From positions 8,603,501 through 8,667,500 of the forward strand of contig CANTUV010000053.1 in NCBI GenBank assembly GCA_947685225.1: 64,000 nt of DNA, written 5' to 3'. The stretch is from Garcia nutans (lineage: Eukaryota > Streptophyta > Magnoliopsida > Malpighiales > Euphorbiaceae). This document shows positions 58,939 to 64,000 of the stretch, one piece after another. Made by a program: the position numbers and the translations under genes. How positions within the stretch are numbered: the stretch's first letter is position 1; every line of letters begins with the position of its first letter. The notes under the pieces were generated by a model. The model worked only from the letters and a program-made list of their open reading frames with translations. It was not told where the DNA came from and searched no databases.

Positions 58939-60366
58939 TTAAAACCAGTTTTATTGGATCAGATTAAAGAAGCTCAGTTGGCTGATGAGAAGATTCGAAA
59001 GATTATTTCAGATTGCCAAAATGGAAAGAGTAGAGATTTTATTGTGAGAAATGATGGGAGTCTCTGGTTTAAGAACAGATTGTGTGTACCCGATGATGCT
59101 AATTTGAAAAGGATCATTTTAGAAGAAGCACATCAGTCAATATTTGCTATGCATCCGGGCAATACAAAGATGTATCATGATTTGAGAAAACATTACTGGT
59201 GGTTTGGTTTGAAGAGAGACATAGCTGAGTTTGTATCGAAATGTCTCACATGTCAGAAGGTAAAAGCAGAGCATCAAGTTCCAACCGGATTGCTTCAACC
59301 TTTGTCAGTGCCTGAATGGAAATGGGAGAGAGTGACCATGGATTTTGTATCTGGTTTTCCATTGACACAAAGGAAACATGATGCCATATGGGTGATTGTT
59401 GATAGGTTGACTAAGACAGCTCATTTCCTTCCGGTTCGGATGGATTACTCTTTGGAGAGGTTAGCTGAGCTGTATATCCATGAAATTGTGAAGTTGCATG
59501 GTGTTCCAATTTCTATAGTGTCTGATCGAGATCCCCGGTTTACTTCAAGATTTTAGAAGAGTTTGCATAGTGCTCGACTGCACTTCAGCACTGCTTTTCA
59601 TCCACAGACAGATGGACAGTCAGAGAGGGTAATACAGATTATCGAGGACATGTTGAGAAGCTATGTCATTGATTTCTCTAGAAGTTGGGACAGATTTCTA
59701 CCACTTGTGGAGTTTGCTTACAATAACAGTCACCAATCCAGCATTGGTATGGCACCATTCGAAGCATTGTATGGCAGACGGTGTAGGACACCTTTATGCT
59801 GGAGTGAACTTGGTGAAAGTAAGTTAATTGGGCCTGATTTGATTAAAGAAACTGAAGAGAAAGTGAAGTTGATTCAAGGCAGGTTGAAAGCAGCTTCAGA
59901 CCGACAGAAGTCTTATGCAGATCTGAAAAGGAGAGACATAGAGTTTGAGGTTGGAGATAAGGTATTTTTGAAAGTATCTCCTTGGAAGAAGATTTTGAGG
60001 TTCGGTCGGAAAGGGAAATTGAGTCCTCGATTCATTGGACCGTATGAAGTTTTAGAGAGAGTTGGGCCAGTTGCTTATCGGCTTGCTTTGCCACCTGAGT
60101 TGGATAGTATCCATAATGTATTCCATGTTTCTATGTTGAGGAGATACAGATCGGATCCATCTCATGTGTTGCTGATTGAATCTATCGAGGTGAATCAAGA
60201 TCTGACATTCGAAGAAGAACCAGTTGCTATCTTGGCACATGATGTGAAAGAGTTGAGAAACAAGAGAGTGCCACTTGTGAAGATTTTGTGGAAGAATCAT
60301 GGAAAAGAAGAAGCAACTTGGGAAAGTGAACAAACCATGCGAGATCAGTATCCTCAGTTGTTCTAG
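58939..60366 (+). pseudogene. Chromovirus integrase with chromodomain
   Basis: In frame with the upstream part. Zinc-binding HHCC domain (MHPGNTKMYHDLRKHYWW ... CLTCQKVK), then the catalytic core: first Asp in TMDFVSGFPL (about 59341), second in VSDRDPRFTSRF (about 59524), Glu in DGQSERVIQ (about 59623). A TAG at 59554-59556 replaces the Trp normal after FTSRF, inside the core. The C-terminal part has GDKVFLKVSPWKKILRFGRK and the GPY/F-type FIGPYEVLERVGPVAYRL, then a chromodomain (PLVKILWKNHGKEEATWESE, about 60265-60345), which targets integration to marked chromatin. Ends at TAG 60364-60366. In a related intact copy this would be functional. Confidence 0.9.
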
Positions 60367-60380
60367 ACTTGATATCAGGT

Positions 60381-60418
60381 AATTTCGAGGACGAAATTTC
60401 TTTTTAGAGGGGGAGAAT
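60381..60418 (+). other. Hairpin and polypurine tract of the chromovirus
   Basis: AATTTCG-AGGA-CGAAATT (60381-60398) followed by AGAGGGGGAGAAT (60406-60418) directly before the 3' LTR. Same arrangement as in the non-autonomous element (11861-11896). Confidence 0.88.
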
Positions 60419-62818
60419 TGTAATATCCCCATATATGCCCTAGAAGTTTTGAATGTTGTTGTTGTTGTTGTGGTTGTTTTAAATTGGATTGAATGTATGT
60501 GTTAATTTGCAAGAGAAAAGAAATTAAAGGAAAGTGTATATGTTGATTATATGATAATATATATATAACATATAAGTTGGTCAAATGAGAGTCAATGCAA
60601 GAGGATATTTATTTGTTGAGTGTGAAATTACATAATGGGCTTATAAGAGACAAGAGGTTAGTTAAATGGATGAAGGGCACTTAAGTAATTGTCTTGTTAA
60701 ATTGCATGGTGGAGATTTAAAGAAGAAAAGAAGAGTTGACTTGTGGGTATTTTCTTTTCTTCTCATGTGTGTGCCGGCCATCCAAGAAAAGAGAGAGCAA
60801 GAGAGGTGTTCTTGATGCTAGAATCAAATTGAAGAAGGAATCAAGGGATTTGGTTAGAGATTTGTGGAATTTCTTCATTTAAGGTAAGTACTTTCTTGTT
60901 TTCCTTTGTTAATTTTGAAGTTGTGTCTAAGGTGAATTGTGATTTGTTGATGTGATGATTTGGTGTGTTTACAAGTGTTAAAATTGATTGTAAGTTAAAA
61001 GATGGAATTGGTGTTGGTTTGTTTGTGAAGATTGTAAGTTTAAGTGGATGTTGATAGTGGAAGATCAAGTGTGAAGTTGGTTTTAGGGTTTGGAATTGGT
61101 GAATGATTTAATGTATGGTTAATGTGAATATTGTGTTCAATATGCAAAATAAGTGTTAATGACTTTGATTATATCCATATGAATGAATTTGTGTTGTGCA
61201 TAATGTGTTAAAATGCATTTAGAAGAGTGTTGGCCACATTTAGGGTTTTGTTTTTAAGTGACACGGCCAAAAGCAAGGAGAGACACGGCCAAGCCAAGGA
61301 AATTTGGGCGTGTTGGATGGATTTTTGAGAGACACGGCCGTGTCCATTGCCCGTGTCCACTACTGGATTTTGGTGTAGGGAGACACGGCCACAAGCTTGG
61401 CCGTGTCCTATGCCCGTGTTTGCTACTGGAATTTGTGGTTGAGAGACACGGCCACAAGCTTGGCCGTGTCCCTCAAGTGTGCTGCCCGTGTCCCTCAAAT
61501 GTGTTAGTTAATATTTTTATTCTTTGTTCTTCTTGCATTGTTTGGATTCTCTAAAGGTAAGTTGGTACCTAAACCTAAACCTAAACACTATAAACACACT
61601 TAAATAATGAATGAACTAAACAAATGCATGTGGAAGATCTTAAAGCTATGAACAATGTTATGTTATATGCATTGGAAATGATAATGTGTTATATGAATAA
61701 TGTACTTTGAAATGTGATATTGTGAAATGTGATGTTAAGCCATTGTGATTGGCTATGATGATGCAATTGAAAACAATAAGGCATGGTTGCCTAGATGATA
61801 ATGAGAATTGAGAATGGAAATGATAATTGAATAATAAATGAATTGTGTGGCTAATGTGTTATTCCATTTTCAGAGTTTGTTGTTGGTGGCATGCCTAATG
61901 ATAGTAACAATCTCTTGAAGTTAGGTTGGATTGAATCCTTGAAGCCTAATTGAGATGTTACAACCCTTGAAGCTAGGTTGGGTTGGTTCTTGAAGCCAAG
62001 TTGGGTAGAAGCTTAGCATGCTTTGCTCCCCTTGAAGCTTGGTTGAACCTAATCCTTGAAGCCTAGTTGGGTATATGATATTGATAAATGTGATAACAAA
62101 ACCAAAGCATTAACTCTGAAAATTGAATGGCATATTAGTGTGTTTTGGGCCCATGCTTGTCTTTGTTAATGTGAGTCATGAATGATAACTTGATTGATTA
62201 ATGAAGGGGATGGAAAGATGTTGAAATGTGGTATGCTTATATGATTATGATTTGTGAAGTGCAAAGGTGTGATGTTAGCTTTTCACCTATGTTGTTGCTT
62301 TTATTGATAACATGTGTGGCATTGCATTGCACTAGAGCATAGTATTAGCATGATTTGTCTTACTAAGCCGTTGGCTTAGCGCGATAGTGTTGATCGCGCA
62401 GGTAACAGAGTTGAACCCGAGAGCTCTTCGAGACCGAGTGAGAGTAGACAGTGAAGAGTTTATTTGGGACTTAAAGATCAGAGAAAGCTGCCAATCATGT
62501 ATAACTTCTTTATATTTTGTAAATATTGTTTATAATGTGAATATATATATGTATATTTGTAAATATGGATTTAAATGCTTTCATATGTGTAACTATTTTA
62601 TAAATTCCGCTGCGTACTAAATAAACATATCTATATCTACTTTGTTTTATCTTACAAGTCAATTACTTATTATATATATTGTATATTGAAAAGGATTATG
62701 GTATCATTTAAAAGATGTTTTGAATGTTAAGAAAAATCCGTAGCATTCCTATATTCGATACATGTATACTACATTGTGGTGTATGTAGTGTGCATGTATT
62801 GGGTGTGGGGGTGTTACA
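60419..62818 (+). repeat. 3' LTR of the chromovirus
   Basis: Nearly identical to 53170-55568, including array (61259-61495) and double hairpin (62359-62408). The differences I see all lie in its second half. Confidence 0.95.
61259..61495. repeat. GC-rich GACACGGCC/GGCCGTGTC array, second chromovirus LTR
   Basis: Same as 54010-54246; no difference seen by eye within the array. Confidence 0.92.
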
Positions 62819-62823
62819 TATCA

Positions 62824-64000
62824 TGCTTAGCAAAAAGATGCCTTCCATTCTATAAGCTCTTGAGAAACTTGAAAAACTTTCAATGGAATGAGGAGTGTCA
62901 ACAATCCTTCATAGAGCTAAAGCAATTCTTGAGCTCGCCCCCTTTGCTTAGCCAACCTATTCAAGGGGAAGAACTCTATTTGTATCTCTCGACATTGCCC
63001 ACAGCTGTAGGTTCAGTCTTAATTAAAGAAAAAAATTGTCAGCAATACCCTATTTATTATGCCAATCATGTCCTAAAAAGAGCCAAATTATATTACTCAC
63101 CGTCAGAAAAATTATTTCTAGCTTTACGGTCTACTTTGGAGAGGCTTCTTCCGTACTTTTATGCACATACCATCATTGTGTGAACTAACTCCTGTTTAGA
63201 AAAAATTCTTCAGCGACCAAAAACTTTAGGGCTTTTTACAGAATGGACAGTACGGTTGGGTAGATTTGATATCATATATGAGCCTAGGAGGGCTATAAAG
63301 GCATAGATCTTCACGGATTTTATCACTGAGCTCTATGAACACCCTCCACAGTCAGCCTCTAAAGAAGCATGGGCTCTTAATGTAGATAGGGCTTCAGGCA
63401 CAGATAGAGCTGGTATTGGAGCAATCCTTCAAAGTCCGAGAAAAATATAAATCAGATATGCTGCAAGACTTAATTTTACAGCTTCAAATAATGTAGCCAA
63501 GTATGAAACTGTCTGCCTTAGGTTGAGACTTAGTCTAGAATTCAACTGGAATTTTTGCAGATATATTATAATTCTCAATTAGTGGTTAGTCAGTTGACTG
63601 GCAAATATGAAGCAAGGAAACCGAACATGGTGAGATATAAGGAACACATATCCGACCTTTTGGCAACTCTTTAAAAGGCTGGTTATATGTGAAAATTCCA
63701 TCAGATTATGAGTGCAGAGAATAAACATGTTGACAAGCTGGCTAAAGCTGCTGCTACTAAGGAGAGAGTCTTTGAAGAAGGAGTGCTTTTTGAGATTATT
63801 CATAACCCGAGCTATGAAATTTCATTAATCATGACAGTGGAACCAATGGAGGGTTGGAGACTTTCAATTTATAAATTTCTTGATCTTGGTGAATTGCCAG
63901 AGGATTCGGTGGAAGCTAAAAAGATTGTTAGAAGATCTAGTTTGTACGCCATTCATGAAGAGCTATTGTACAGGAGATCATTCTCTCATCTGTTGATCAT
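62824..64000 (+). pseudogene. Tat-lineage pol remnant: RNase H, second (archaeal-type) RNase H, integrase start
   Basis: Continuation of 51905-53164 after the chromovirus. RNase H: RCLPFYKLLRNLKNFQWNEE, SFIELKQFLSSPPLLSQP, PTAVGSVLIKE and ARLYYSP-like residues, up to a stop at 63181. Next come RPKTLGLFTEWTVRLGRFDI and a second RNase H fold, WALNVDRASGTDRAGIGAIL (63370 on) with NKHVDKLAKAAA, the dual RNase H arrangement typical of Tat/Ogre elements. At the window end the start of the integrase zinc region (SSLYAIHEELLYRRSFSHLL). About five in-frame stops. The remaining integrase and the LTR lie outside the window. Confidence 0.8.

Larger units (their letters stand above)
53170..62818 (+). mobile_element. 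Young chromovirus (Ty3/gypsy, Del/Tekay-like)
   Basis: Full-length, 9649 bp: LTRs of 2.4 kb (53170-55568, 60419-62818), target duplication TATCA (53165-53169, 62819-62823), tRNA-iMet primer site (55576-55588), gag-pol with C-terminal chromodomain, and polypurine tract (60406-60418). I count about ten differences between the LTRs (e.g. near 54283/61532, 54668/61917, 55229/62479, 55364/62613), under half a percent, so it moved recently. The gag-pol frame is uninterrupted except for three stop codons. It is inserted in the RT-RNase H boundary of a Tat element. Confidence 0.95.

Overview
The window is nuclear DNA of a flowering plant, probably a eudicot. The evidence is two intron-rich plant genes (a chloroplast-type chaperonin 60 alpha-2 and a class I terpene synthase of the TPS-a kind), AT-rich spacer, LTR retrotransposons with plant-type tRNA-Asp and tRNA-iMet primer sites, and an endogenous plant pararetrovirus. 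I cannot name the species. No gene in the window looks fully intact: both host genes carry frame lesions and every retroelement is decayed, deleted or lacks coding capacity.

Layout. 1-26.6 kb is a stack of nested LTR retrotransposons, mostly on the minus strand. An old Athila/Tat-type element (window start to 25313) sits in a still older LTR remnant (25319 to about 26560). Into it have jumped a younger Athila deletion derivative (656-8766, target duplication TTCAT), a chromovirus-type LTR (about 9731-18065) which itself holds a very young non-autonomous element (10615-16648, duplication AAATG), and a second chromovirus-type LTR (21285-24538, duplication CAACT) which holds a solo LTR (22970-24321, duplication ATCAC). 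26.6-43 kb is the gene island: a PIF/Harbinger-like MITE just upstream of a damaged CPN60 alpha-2 gene (27427-36662, plus strand), tail to tail with a damaged terpene synthase (37581-42663, minus strand). Terpene synthase intron 3 holds a 2-kb foldback and intron 2 a SINE. About 43.7-51.9 kb is an endogenous caulimovirid, split by a solo LTR (46766-49271) and partly inverted. 51.9-64 kb is a decayed Tat-lineage retrotransposon with a second, Tat-type RNase H. It was cut in two by a young 9.6-kb chromovirus (53170-62818, duplication TATCA) that has an otherwise open gag-pol frame with three in-frame stops.

Relations. The chromovirus and the non-autonomous element share primer site, polypurine tract and a hairpin next to it, so the second is probably mobilised by relatives of the first. 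The most unusual pattern is a GC-rich array of inverted motifs (GACACGGCC/GGCCGTGTC, with a linked CTACTG). It recurs in LTRs of otherwise unrelated lineages (Athila, a Tat-like solo LTR, several chromovirus LTR subfamilies), in two of them right upstream of a TATA box. A second recurrent feature is a tandem double hairpin kept in all five recognisable chromovirus-type LTR subfamilies, partly through G-U-compatible changes.
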